The position numbers were made by a program, and so were the translations under genes. A stretch of DNA of 64,000 nt from contig NC_062982.1 in NCBI RefSeq assembly GCF_023078275.1, positions 449,001 to 513,000 of the forward strand, given 5' to 3'. The stretch is from Leguminivora glycinivorella. Lineage: Eukaryota; Arthropoda; Insecta; Lepidoptera; Tortricidae. Below the pieces are notes generated by a model. The model did not search any database. It was not told the origin of the DNA and saw nothing but the letters and a program-made list of their open reading frames with translations. Positions 25,201 through 36,544 of the stretch are shown here, in pieces. Numbering within the stretch: position 1 is the first letter of the stretch; each line of letters opens with the position of its first letter.

Positions 25201-25944
25201 TTGTCCACAAGTGTCACACGTATAATGCTTGAACCGACACCTGCCATCGCCGTGCCCCGCCTTGCCGCAGCGGCCGCAGACGCGCTGGTTGGTTTTAGCG
25301 CGCGCGGCGGCAGCGCCGGCGCCCGAGCCGAAACGATGCAAGCCGTCGTCCCCTTGTGCAGCTGGGGGCGCCGCCGCCGGGAGCGCGGCGCCCTCGGCGC
25401 CCGGCGCGCACGCGGTCGCCGCGTGCCGCTCCGCCGCCTCCAGGGCCAACGCCAACTCCACGGCGCGTTTGTAGTCAACATTCTGTTCTGCGAATATCCT
25501 GGACCTCATATCTTCATTGAACAGCCCCGAAACAAACTGATCACGAAGGCAAACCTCAAGGCAGCCGCTAAAATTACATGTTTTTGCTAAATGTTTTAAT
25601 GCTTGAAGGTAGTCACGCACACTTTCACCTTGCCGCTGTGTTCTTTGTCGAAACACATGCCTTTCCGCTATCTCGGACCTTTGAGGCTCGAGATGTTCTT
25701 TCACTAATCTTACAAGTTCCTCAAATGTCCTGGTTTCTGGATTAGCCGGTGCACACAAGTCACACATTAACTCGTAACATTCTGGCCCGACAACCGTCAC
25801 TAACGTGGCTACTTTCAATGTAGTAGCAATTGAATTAACTTGAATATATTGTTCAACACGTCTAACATATGCGTCCCAATTACTGCTACCGATATTAAAA
25901 CACTCAATGTGTCCAAAAGGCATTTTTAAAAGGGAAAAAATCAC
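22261..25944 (-). CDS. Mag-like gag-pol polyprotein, frame broken near its end
   Basis: One 1227-codon frame. Gag is followed by two zinc knuckles (CGRCGKAGHGDGRC and CDTCGQKGHLKVMC, about residues 223-258), then aspartic protease (VDTGSR, about 315), reverse transcriptase (FADD, about 595), RNase H (SVDSSAYGLG, about 738) and integrase with its zinc domain (about 965) and D-D-E residues in MDFLG, SDNGPP and NGAGENA (about 1028-1115). The more natural start is the second Met (MPFGHIEC). Just after integrase the frame shifts in a run of GC dinucleotides at 22342-22353, and the conserved C-terminal part continues in another frame (21890-22264). Otherwise intact. A minus-strand + gene relation to gene A is accidental. 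Confidence 0.93.
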   Translation of the reverse strand: MIFSLLKMPFGHIECFNIGSSNWDAYVRRVEQYIQVNSIATTLKVATLVTVVGPECYELMCDLCAPANPETRTFEELVRLVKEHLEPQRSEIAERHVFRQRTQRQGESVRDYLQALKHLAKTCNFSGCLEVCLRDQFVSGLFNEDMRSRIFAEQNVDYKRAVELALALEAAERHAATACAPGAEGAALPAAAPPAAQGDDGLHRFGSGAGAAAARAKTNQRVCGRCGKAGHGDGRCRFKHYTCDTCGQKGHLKVMCKVKSAVSSGNGKTRRQLHFNYDSDSDYSEDSAFYNLVASSEGDEPYYVSLKVGNVTCNFEVDTGSRISAISERFYKKYFSDIPIQNPQLTLHSYIGSPIRPSGYLIVDVVSGDNVEKLKLYVFKNGGPPLMGRTWIRKLKLIFPCHNLADDDSMAGTLKDEFPEVFADGLGTFKSELRLHLKDKTPVFVKARALPIALREPVERELERLQRGRVIYKVERSDYGTPIVPVVKSNGSIRLCGDYKITINPLLKDYHYPLPRIEDLFAALRGGEQFTKLDLSNAFQQCLLDEQSQPMTAITTHIGTFMYKRVPFGIKCIPENFQKIMEETLSGLPSTAVFADDICVTGKDRPTHLANLRAVLQRLKDNGLRINFGKCEFFKDSVTYLGYKIDKYGLHTDEKKIEAIVAAPTPTNVTQLRSFIGLVNFYAKFCLSMSDILKPMYDLLKKNVKWEWGNDCERAFTKIKKVLSSAPVLAHYDPSRPLILSVDSSAYGLGAALTQRGPDGCERPVCCASRTLSAAELNYSQLDKEALAIVFGVTKHHHYLYGKRFILRSDHHPLSYIFGKHKGIPVTAASRLQRYAVKLAAYDFEIQFVRSAQNCFADALSRLPLGSTEDRSRTKCREELSYLHFIEDNFPLSFRDVKTETSKDPLLCKIYGYVMFGWPSNGLNEIEKQYFSRKESLHIDQGCLVWGYRIVIPKSLREKILREIHDGHPGIVKMKQISRNYVWWENLDADIERVAHECLACRSQRPVAPVAPLHSWSWPTQVWSRLHMDFLGPFNSDYYLVVIDAHSKWIEAEKVKTTSAPVVIEHLRKMFARFGLPKRIVSDNGPPFSSSEFATYLLRNGIKHTLIPPYHPASNGAGENAVRSIKRVLKKAQFENEDPHVALSRFLFTYRNAEQTTTGREPAVLMLGRRLRGRLDLLRPDTAEAVRAAQLTHERREARARFASPTPEIRYYLETIQRRGLSGRKGS

Positions 25945-26153
25945 ACGCGTCGATCGAATTTAAAATACTCGTTCGCCAGTGATAGGTAGGTAGGCGCGTC
26001 AATGAAACAAGACGATCCGGTATAGACTGACGTTTAATGCACAGATAGTAAACCCGTATACATAACAATAATATTTAAATTAGCTAATTTCAGTTTATAT
26101 ACCATACACTAAGTATACCGTCCACCATAAATAACATTACTTAATACAACGAT

Positions 26154-26212
26154 TAAGGTGTATAAACTGATATTAAGCTAATAAGCTTAATATCAGTTTA
26201 TACACCTTACCG
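26154..26212. repeat. near-perfect palindrome
   Basis: AAGGTGTATAAACTGATATT and its complement AATATCAGTTTATACACCTT flank AAGCTAATAAGCTT. Located between the Mag element and the minisatellite. It may be an internal hairpin of the older element. Confidence 0.85.
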
Positions 26213-26247
26213 TTCTCCATTTATAACATTTAACTGTTGCTAAGAAA

Positions 26248-26965
26248 GTAGGTTTAGGTTAGGTTAGAACTGCGACCCCCACACAAAACTGTTACTAAGA
26301 AAGTAGGTTTAGGTTAGGTTAGAACTGCGACCCCCATACAAAACTGTTGCTAAGAAAGTAGGTTCAGGTTAGGTTAGAACTGCGACCCCCACATAAAACT
26401 GTTGCTAAGAAAGTAGGTTTAGGTTAGGTTAGAACTGCGACCCCCATACAAAACTGTTGCTAAGAGAGTAGGTTTAGGTTAGGTTAGAACTGCGACCCCC
26501 ACACAAAACTGTTGCTAAGAAAGTAGGTTTAGGTTAGGTTAGAACTGCGACCCCCACACAAAACTGTTGCTAAGAAAGTAGGTTTAGGTTAGGTTAGAAC
26601 TGCGACCCCACACAAAACTGTTGCTAAGAAAGTAGGTTTAGGTTAGGTTAGAACTGCGACCCCCACACAAAACTGTTGCTAAGAGAGTAGGTTTAGGTTA
26701 GGTTAGAACTGCGACCCCCATACAAAACTGTTGCTAAGAAAGTAGGTTTAGGTTAGGTTAGAACTGCGACCCCCACACAAAACTGTTGCTAAGAAAGTAG
26801 GTTTAGGTTAGGTTAGAACTGCGACTCCCATACAAAACCGTTGCTAAGAGAGTAGGTTTAGGTTAGGTTAGAACTGCGACCCCACACAAAACTGTTGCTA
26901 AGAAAGTAGGTTTAGGTTAGGTTAGAACTGCGACCCCACACAAAACTGTTGCTAAGAAAGTAGTT
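26248..26965 (+). repeat. 55-bp minisatellite with TTAGG-like core (array 1)
   Basis: Thirteen head-to-tail units with a 55-bp period. Each has GTAGGTTTAGGTTAGGTTAG followed by AACTGCGACCCCCACACAA and CTGTTGCTAAGA. Units differ mainly at AAGAAA/AAGAGA and CACACA/CATACA. The core contains two TTAGG motifs, the insect telomere repeat. The core is shared with array 2 at 46297, the spacer is not. Confidence 0.95.
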
Positions 26966-26972
26966 GTTAGAA

Positions 26973-27715
26973 TAATTGTTGATGTTAGAATAATTGATTA
27001 ATATATGTTATAAACATTAGGTATCCCTAACGTTATATACGTTAATCTTTATATACACTGATATTATAGAGAATAAACATTATCCACTTCGAAATTAGAT
27101 TATTTGCTATTATCGATTTTGAGCATTATAACCAGTGAACGTTATGCTGAACAAGCTTATACAAAGTGAGCGTATATTTTATAAGTAATATACGATCATT
27201 GAGGTATAATGTACTAGAGAGGACACGGCGAACAAAATGTTTGCGCCACAAACATAAGTCCAGTGGACTTATGTTGCCTCAGTCAGTCTCTGCGCGTGGT
27301 GGGAGGAGGTTGTCTCTGACTGCACACAAATAAAATGAAAAAATGCCTTCCTGTGCTATAAGATACTGTTGAAGTCATACGAGAAAATCTAATAAAAGTG
27401 ACGGTGTCACATTTCATCGGTTAGTAGACAAGCTATTTTGATCTAACTTAATTTAAGTAATTATTATAATGAAGGGACGGGCTCCTTAAACGCGATGCTA
27501 TGGCCGCCATTTTGACAACTGGAATCATAGATGAATCGCGCAGACATGACATGTAGGTAATAAGGTATAATAATTGTGATCATATTCTGTTTTCAATATA
27601 TAATATAAAAATATTTATTTCAATTTATAGTTTTGAATATTACACGGTTCTAATACGAATTTTAGTCGATAATATTATACAATAAGCATGATTTTGAATT
27701 ATTTCTGAATTATAA
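26973..27715. other. remnant DNA, including a THAP-like exon
   Basis: 27000-27200 continues the AACGTTA-rich older element. 27343-27420 is listed separately. The rest, to the LINE at 27716, is AT-rich with no recognised gene. Confidence 0.35.
27343..27420 (+). pseudogene. THAP zinc-finger first exon with a stop
   Basis: Reads MPSCAIRYC, stop, SHTRKSNKSDGVTFHR. THAP domains begin with MPxC...C and reach an FHRFP-like motif after about 25 residues, as here. The in-frame TGA at 27370-27372 suggests a dead exon. No following exon was found nearby. Short length keeps confidence low. Confidence 0.4.
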
Positions 27716-28455
27716 TTGACTACTGACACTACCAATATCACTCAAGAATCACTCAACAAATTAGACCGTCTCCTAAATAATTGCATCAGATTTATATTCG
27801 GACTTCGTAAATACGATCATGTCTCTTTTTACCGTAAGAAGCTCCATTGGCTTTCTATACGTCGCCGAAGATCTTTCCGAATCCTCTGTATTCTATATTC
27901 CATCCTGTTCGAGCCTTCTGCTCCTGGATACCTAAACAGTAAATTCTCATTTGATGCTCCTCGCCTGGGATGCGAGTTGCGTACATCCCGCACTCTCAAA
28001 CTAACCATACCTCCGCATCGCACTGGCTTTATGACAAATTCTTTCGCCGTTCAGGCTAGTCGCCTTTGGAATTCACTCCCTTTGTATATCAGACAAGCTC
28101 AAAGTAAGTTTTCATTTAAGCGTTTGTTACGCAAGCACTTGCTAAAACAAGAATTCGAATAAAATCCATCAATATTATATGTATTTCATTGTATGTATTA
28201 TATGTAATATTTAAAATATTTATTGTAAATATCTATTTATGTAAAAGTATGTGTAGTATATGCTGTATATGTATATATATAGTTTGCTTTTCTTCTTAGT
28301 AAATCACCTTTTTGTTTTCTCACTGCACCATTTGTATTGAATCTCTGTTTGGCCCTATGGTTGACTGGTAGAGAATGCCTTTTGGCATTAAGTCCGCCAT
28401 TTGTACATTTTTGTATATTTTGTGCAATAAAGTTTAAATAAATAAATAAATAAAT
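27716..28455 (+). mobile_element. 5'-truncated Jockey-like LINE
   Basis: An open frame to 28162 encodes the ORF2 C-terminal region (LNKLDRLLNNCIRFIFGLRK, HWLSIRRRRSFRILCILYSI, FAVQASRLWNSLP). The 3' UTR has GGTTGACTGGTAGAGAATGC and GCATTAAGTCCGCC, then ATAAAGTTT(AAATA)n at 28428-28455. The RT domain is lacking. Confidence 0.85.
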
Positions 28456-28591
28456 AATTCTCATTATTGACGAAAAATAGTGACACCAAAACTGAAATAG
28501 TATTAAAGTATTTAATGCAACCGGTGTTTAAGGGAGGTAAAACAAGGTGAATGGCGCGATTATTATTCTGAGCGACAGAAACTTACAAAAC

Positions 28592-30660
<2,069 letters not shown>

Positions 30661-30662
30661 CT

Positions 30663-31266
30663 ATGTCTATGTCTATGCCAGTTCTCGAAAATGGTCGTGC
30701 CACGCTCTATTGGGATCGATCTATTATCACTGACAGGACTATTGTAGCCAATAAGCCTGACACTGTCATAATAGATCGATCGCAACGCCGGGCCGTGCTC
30801 GTCGACATCACCATCCCCCATGATGAGAATCTCGTGAAAGCCGAGAAGGACAAATCCAGTAAGTACCTAGACTTGACTTACGAGATAACCGCCATGTGGG
30901 ATGTTGATTCGACGATTATTGTCCCGATAGTCGTTTCAGCGAACGGTCTCACAGCGAAGAGTCTCGATCAACATCTCGAGAGACTCTCGCTAGGTGGTTG
31001 GATCAAGGGTCAGATGCAGAAGGCGGTGATCTTGGACACGGCGCGGATAGTCCGACGGTTTCTCTCTCTGCAGCCCTAACCACCGGCAGCTTGGGCCCTG
31101 CCCCGCTGCTGGCGGCACCCTAGGTTAGGTTTTTTATAATATGTTTATATTTTTTTATTGTTTTGTAAGTGGTTTTGTATTTTACTTTTATATTCGTATT
31201 ATAAATAGCCTAGCCTAAGATTTAAAAGAAATAAAGAGAATAATAAGATAATAAATAATAAAAAAA
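30663..31266 (+). mobile_element. LINE C-terminal domain, PD-(D/E)xK-like
   Basis: An open frame to 31079. KPDTVIIDRSQRRAVLVDIT with IPHDENLVKAEKDKSSKYLD has the P-D...D-x-x...K spacing of restriction-like endonuclease folds, as found at the ends of certain non-LTR retrotransposon ORFs. The 5' end is truncated against the preceding LINE tail. The 3' end is A-rich with AATAAAGAGAATAATAAG. The clade is uncertain. Confidence 0.65.
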
Positions 31267-31572
31267 GAAATTGTAAGAATTTAATTTCAGGTGAGACGTC
31301 GTTGTTTATTTCAAGTTCTAGTAAAATAGACACTTAACGGTCTTATATATATATATATATATACATTTAGTTTTAAGAACAAGATTTTTTTAATGAATTT
31401 AATCTTAAAATTTGATTAAATATCAGATTCGCTAGCAACGTAGTAACGTAGTAGTTCGCTAGTAACGAATTCAAGTATAAAAGTAATTAATAGGTACTGT
31501 AAAACAATAGCAATAAATACTTGTAAATTTATTTCCATAATAAAAATATACGTTTACGCTGCGTAATAAAAT

Positions 31573-31578
31573 TATAAT
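31573..31578 (+). promoter_or_regulatory. possible TATA box of gene B
   Basis: TATAAT 36 bases before the ATG of gene B, matching the position before gene A within the duplicated upstream region. Confidence 0.25.
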
Positions 31579-31613
31579 TACTTACACTTTCCTAAGAATT
31601 TAATTTATTGGAA

Positions 31614-33066
31614 ATGGTCATTGTTGTTCGTAAGTAATTTAATTTTCCCAATTAAGACCGATCTGGCCTAGCGCGATTTGGCCTGCTAAGCCGCGGGCCT
31701 GGGTTCTAATCCCGGTAAGGGCATTTATCTGTGTGATGGTCACAGATATGTTTCCGAGTCGTGGCTGTTTTCTATGTATATAAGTATTTGTGTATTATAC
31801 ATTTATCGTTGCCTGAGTACAGAAGGTATCTACCCACAACACAAGATTGTGGGACCAAGGGCGAACCCAGCTTCCTGCCACGTGGTCAGTGTCCAGGCCC
31901 CAGGGGGGGTCACGTGGTGGGAGGGGGGGGGGGGGGGGGGGGTCATGCCCCCCTGGATCCGCGCATGTGTGGGACGCAGTATTTTCCTTATACGGTCTTT
32001 TCCTTGACAGCCAGATACGATGGAACGTACAATTCCTCCTTTATTTCCTTAATTTCTTCTTGGCTTACCTCCTATGATATATAATAGCCGTGTGATGTGT
32101 AAAAACATTTTGTCTGCAGTTGCTTTATTCTTCGCATTTGCTGCGACCCTCGCGCCCAACGGCACCGAGGATCTAGAGCAATACGACGCAATAGGCCGCC
32201 GAAAGGCTCTTTACGACAAAGTTTCTAAAGCTCTCATCGAAAAGGAATCGAAACCTGGACAGCAATGCACAGACATCGGCTGGGAGCTCGCCCACTTCGT
32301 GGACCGGTACCTCGAGCACGCGGAGGCTCACGCCCCATCTCAAATACTCGACGACTTCACCGTCAACGATCTCTCAGAAAACTTTGATACGATAGAAAAT
32401 TTCTTGAGAACTGAACTAGACGACAATAATCCCCACGACACCGAGGAGCATGAGTTCACAGAATTCGTTAATAAAAGAAAGGAATATGAACCCACTGTCG
32501 TATGGAAAGAGAAAGAAAAAAACCACAAACGCAACATGACTCATAAATTAGTAAAGGCCTTAGACTCCACTGATGATATGATCGACGTCAACACGTCAAG
32601 CGGTCGACGGTTTTGGAACTACCAGTGGCCGGACCCGCAGAAGCCACACAACTCCAGCGTCAGTATACTGTACACCATGAAACAAGCTATCTACTGGGCT
32701 CGGGACCGGATGAAGGTCATGCAACAACTCAGAGAAGAGTACAGGATGACGGCCCTGTACAAAATGGGGTACCTCTTTGCAAAAACGGATTTCGCGTGTA
32801 AAGTTTACGCTTCCCTCGCATTCAAATCGTTCAAAGATTGTTCGGTAACACGAATGAGACCATTCGACAATAATCGTTTGTTCAAGTTCTATTTGGATCA
32901 GGCGTACAACATTGAGCGGCTGGTATCCAGGTGGTTCGACATAGACTTGTTGCGGGACCTGCTGATTTCGAACGACATGTTGGCCAGGGGGGTGCTCTTG
33001 AAAGACGCGAATCTCACCTCGCCTAAGATGATTGTTGAAGCTTTTAACGAAATGTTTATTGAATAA
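31614..33066 (+). CDS. gene B: secreted family protein, close paralogue of A
   Basis: Exons 31614-31629 and 32120-33066 (GTTC|GTAAGT, CTGCAG|TTGC, phase 1) give 320 residues. The leader reads MVIVVLALFFAFAATLA. By hand alignment it differs from A at about 34 positions and has one extra Asn. Same core motifs (GRRFWNYQWPDPQKP, LYKMGYLFAKTDFACK, FDIDLLRDLLISND, EMFIE) and the same putative glycosylation sites. An ATG at 32098 can also start an in-frame signal-like peptide (MCKNILSAVALFF), but this codes through the polypyrimidine tract and gene A lacks that ATG, so the spliced leader is preferred. Homology with A reaches about 260 bp upstream and 150 bp downstream. The intron carries the shared SINE. 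AATAAA overlaps the stop. Function unknown. Confidence 0.85.
31655..31860 (+). mobile_element. tRNA-derived SINE in intron of gene B
   Basis: The head GACCGATCTGGCCTAGCG, B-box GGGTTCTAATCCCGGTAAGG and body CGAGTCGTGGCTGTTTTCTA correspond to the copy in gene A but are uninterrupted. Followed by a G-homopolymer block (about 31920-31942) of another repeat with CCCCTGGATCCGCGC. Confidence 0.8.
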
Positions 33067-33800
33067 ATTATACATAATAAACATAATTATATCTTTACAA
33101 TACCATTGATTCATAGACAGTATACACACATTAATTGTTCTTTGTTTTAAAGATATTGTCAAGTAAGTATGTTCGCCTTTCTTGTGTAACATATCGACAC
33201 CGGTGTGCGGTTAAACAACTTTGCCCCCTTATAAAGCAAGTAAGTATTTTAAGTCTCATGGTATTGGGCACAAAAGCGTATGTCTTCGGAATTTGCAAAT
33301 GCCTAAATATTTTAAGGCACCGAAAAGACATGACGCATGGATTCAAAGTGTTGTAAGGATCCAATTGTGTCGCTCAATTTCAAACTTGGGTAAACCCATT
33401 CTGATATAAAGGTTGATTATCTGAGCAATTCCCGTTAAGTTTGTACATTTGGATCACGTCTCCGATTTGGGTAAAAATTGGTAGGCTGATAGAGTCCATG
33501 ATGCTGAGCAAGATCCACTATTTATTGTTGTTTGTATTAACGATTACTCAAAATATTTTTGGCGTAAGGGGCACTATTTTCTCAACTAAGGTATATATTC
33601 CGTTAATATAATATTATGTTACCAAAGACAAAATTATCCAAAAATGATTTATTTTGGTAAATAATACATACAAAAAGTTTACATGTCAAAAAAATATCTT
33701 ATAGGCAAGGATTATTTATATAGGATTTACATACCTACTTCATACTAAACAATCTTACCTCGATTTTTATCGCCACCTATTATTTATACTATCACAACTA
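33067..33800. other. intergenic DNA after gene B
   Basis: The first about 150 bp are homologous to the DNA after gene A. 33205-33240 is a fragment of the hairpin element with GTTAAACAACTTTGCCCCCT. 33367-33420 is one arm of the TIR element seen complete at 41683 and 63508 (TCGCTCAATTTCAAACTTGG). No gene is recognised. Confidence 0.4.
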
Positions 33801-34446
33801 CACTGATGATGATTTTTCAAAATGTGTATTTAAGTATGTGTGTGTATGTGCAAGTATTTTATCACCATTTTAAAATAAAGAAATATGGAATTAGTTCATA
33901 TATAAAAACTAAAAACACGCATAAACATTTGGGGAAAATATTTGGCCACTTTCAGGCTGCGAAACAGCGCCATCTAGATTTAAGCCTAAAAGGCTCATAC
34001 ATTTTAGGGGTACGCTTTTTTGTATGTATCAAATCAAAATCAAAAATCAAAATAATTTTCACCACACCAACTGGTCTAGGCTTTTTTTGCTATTCGAAAA
34101 CAGATAGCAATTTACTACACTGATGATGATTTTTCAAAATGTGTATTATCACGATTTTAAAATAAAGAAATATGTAATTAGTTCATACATAAAAACTAAA
34201 AACACGCATAAACATTTGGGGAAAATATTTGGCTACTCTCAGGCTGCGAAACAGCGCCATCTAGATTTAAGCCTAAAAGGCCCATACATTTTAGGGGTAC
34301 GCTTTTTTGTATGTATCAAATCAAAATCAAAAATCAAAATAATTTTCACCACACCAACTGGTAAAGGCTTTTTTTGCTATTCGAAAACAGATAGAAAAAT
34401 TGCATTTTATCCACAATGGGGCAAAGTAATTTCTTACAAATTTTAA
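33801..34446 (+). repeat. tandem duplication, 317-bp period
   Basis: CACTGATGATGATTTTTCAA starts at 33801 and again at 34118. The units share CAGCGCCATCTAGATTTAAG and CACCACACCAACTGGT. They differ by a small insertion in the first (AAGTATGTGTGTGTATG) and a few bases. The short open frames in it are not genes. Confidence 0.85.
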
Positions 34447-35180
34447 CTCGATGTCTTAATCTGGCTGCTAGATTTTACCTATAAATGATGATTTTGAATC
34501 ATAAATATTGAATAAATTGATGGATTTGATTTATTTTGATGTTTTATAGTCAATATTTTGTTCGTGTTGGTGTGGTGAAAAATATTGTGTTTCACTCGGT
34601 GGCAAAGTTTGTTTAACCTTCGTGCCTTGATAACCGCGCAACGCTCAAGATTCCACTTTTTGAACCACTCTTTCGCTTGCTCAGGTATCAATATTGGCAT
34701 GTGCGGTTAAACAACTACTTTGCCCCCTTGTAAAACAAATAACTATTATTCAGCAAATAGGCCACAGGGGCATTTTTACACGTCACATGTACATATTTAG
34801 AAAATTTAAAAATTGAATTGAAATTACAATTGATACTATACTAATTCTAAGTTCTAACTAAAGTATAACTCTACTACAATTAATTAGAGATGTAGAAGGT
34901 CTCTCAATGTCGAATTACAACCAAGAACTACACTAAATATAAAAGTACAAATACAAAAAAAAAAAATTACTTTAGAGGTGCAAATGACTCTAAATGTCAC
35001 AACTAAAGATAAAATGTATACTTAATCTAATTCTCCTTAGAGATGTATGTATATATGGTCTCCAAGAGTCAAAATCATATATTAAAAATATTCACTAAAA
35101 GAAAGGAAACAAACGAGAACCGAACAAAGTGTCCTAATTTAATATAAATCAGAATTAAATTTACTTAAGTAGTTATAACA
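34447..35180. other. intergenic DNA with a hairpin element
   Basis: 34550-34735 is a copy of the hairpin element (GTTTCACTCGGTGGCAAAG...TTTGAACCACTCTTTCGC...TTAAACAACTACTTTGCC) related to 39165-39350 and 56950-57080. The remainder is A-rich and unrecognised. Confidence 0.45.
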
Positions 35181-35703
35181 GCCCCAGTAAGCTTAAACAG
35201 ACCGGTCTTCACAGACGGCACCCGTTCACGAGTATGGCGCGTGTCTCAGCTTGGCTTGGGCTTTGTCAGACCAGTATTAAATCGTTCTTGCTATAGGCAA
35301 CTAAAAATATTTTTTCGACTCTTCGACTTTAATCTGTCAATTAGGACACCACATACTAAACTATAAGTGCTGACTTTTCAGTGTTAGATGTCTTTGACAC
35401 TTAGTCAACTATAATGTCTGTAATATTTCATTACAGTTCACTTTTAGTTAACTGTAATAATTTCAAAAATAGAACTTCTTACAAGTACCTAATTTACTAA
35501 TTTGCGATACCTGGCAAATTTTTCTGCATCTGAAAACATTTTTTTTAATCTGTCGCATTATCGGCCAATCACAGACGGTTATTACAAACAATTGGTTGCC
35601 AAGTAATTCGATGTTGATACAACGGTGAACGACGCCATTAACATTAATTTTTAACTTGAATGATGATATTTTTTGTCCATTGATGATGATGATGACTCAT
35701 AGA

Positions 35704-35860
35704 AAAAGTATTGTATACAATAGTGATATAATTAAGCTTTTCACTCTCGTACCGTACTATTAGGCCACTCAGCAAGCTTCGTGGCCTAAACAAGGTACTC
35801 GACTGAAAAGCTTTGTATTATATCACGATTGTATAAAATACTATTAGGTATAGAATAGAA
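35704..35860. mobile_element. hairpin element (copy repeated at 37293)
   Basis: GTATTGTATACAATAGTGATATAATTAAGCTTTTCA pairs with TGAAAAGCTTTGTATTATATCACGATTGTATA around a centre with GGCCACTCAGCAAGCTTCGTGGCC-type symmetry (motifs given in parts). A related hairpin with different arms but a similar centre lies at 46890-47035. Confidence 0.6.
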
Positions 35861-36106
35861 TAGAATAGAATCGTTTATTGCATGTCACAAACCAGATATA
35901 AAGGTGTTACATATAATGTGTGGTTAGTTTTGTGTGACGTCCTGTAAGGACACAGCAAATCTAATACTTACATCTAACTTAAATATAATGTTTAACAATA
36001 TATTTATATCTTAACAATAGTAGGAACTCTGATACATTACTTAATTATGTCTCGTTAAAGTAATCTACTACTACGAGTATAAAGGCTTTTAATAAAGTAA
36101 ATAAAT

Positions 36107-36357
36107 AAATAAATATTGGGGACACCTTACACAGATCAACTTAGCCCCAAACTAAGCAAAGCTGGTACTATGGGTGCTAAGCGACGATATACATACTTAA
36201 ATAGATAAATACATACTTATGTACATAGAAAACATCCATGACTCAGGAACAAATATCTGTGCTCATCAGACAAATAAATGCCCTCACCGGGATGCGAACC
36301 CAGGACCGCGGCTCATCAGGCAGGGTCACTACCGACTGAGCCAGACCGGTCGTCAGG
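36107..36357 (-). mobile_element. tRNA-derived SINE (family 1), also at 37696-37946
   Basis: Reverse orientation: ends with GCCAGACCGGTCGTC (head) and contains CCGGGATGCGAACCCAGGAC (B-box complement) and AGAAAACATCCATGACTCAG; the tail is (AAAT)n at 36100. It lies just upstream of the first exon of gene C in both duplicated units. Confidence 0.88.
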
Positions 36358-36479
36358 AGTTTAATATCGTTTCCGTCACAAGCGGTTTCATGTTCAGTGA
36401 GTGTAAAAATTCCATTAAAATTATAATAGAGTATAAACGTAGGCTAATAAAAACAATTGATACTAACATCGAGGTCTGT

Positions 36480-36485
36480 TATAAA
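36480..36485 (+). promoter_or_regulatory. possible TATA box of gene C (unit 1; unit 2 at 38069)
   Basis: TATAAA in GTTATAAACGATAG, 46 bases before the ATG at 36526. Another TATAAA is at 36432. Position is suitable, but nothing else confirms it. Confidence 0.3.
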
Positions 36486-36525
36486 CGATAGTTTTAACAT
36501 GCGCTGTGAAATATTTAGATGGAAA

Positions 36526-36544
36526 ATGATATTAGCCGTTGCTT
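36526..36544 (+). CDS. duplicate first exon of gene C (upstream copy)
   Basis: ATGATATTAGCCGTTGCTT followed by GTGAGT, identical to 38115-38133. Either copy can splice in phase 1 to the acceptor before 40197, producing the same protein. It therefore gives gene C two alternative promoters or leaders. Confidence 0.7.

Larger units (their letters stand above)
21069..26067 (-). mobile_element. full-length Mag-type Ty3/gypsy LTR retrotransposon
   Basis: The LTRs 21069-21156 and 25980-26067 are 88 bp each and identical by eye (TGATAGG...ATAACA, with TG/CA ends). The flanking target duplication is ATAAT (21064-21068 and 26068-26072). On the minus strand the primer-binding site begins TGGCGAACGAG next to the 5' LTR, and a polypurine tract AAAAGGGGGGAAAAG (21157-21171) abuts the 3' LTR. 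Very short LTRs and a single gag-pol frame fit the Mag lineage first described from silkworm. Identical LTRs imply recent insertion, into an AACGTTA-rich older element. Confidence 0.95.

Noticed and set aside
25188..25590. GC-rich open frames overlapping the gag region of the Mag-like element
   Set aside because: They are shadows of the gag-pol frame on other frames, rich in Arg and Ala because of base composition.
26248..26965. CRISPR-like regular repeats
   Set aside because: Spacers are nearly identical between units and the context is an insect genome; it is a minisatellite.
30663..31079. Host gene encoding a 138-residue protein
   Set aside because: The sequence has the look of a LINE C-terminal nuclease-like domain, begins at another LINE's tail and ends in an A-rich tail.
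36219..36491. 90-residue open frame, repeated at 37808
   Set aside because: It lies in a reversed SINE and adjoining DNA; identity of the two copies comes from the 1589-bp duplication.
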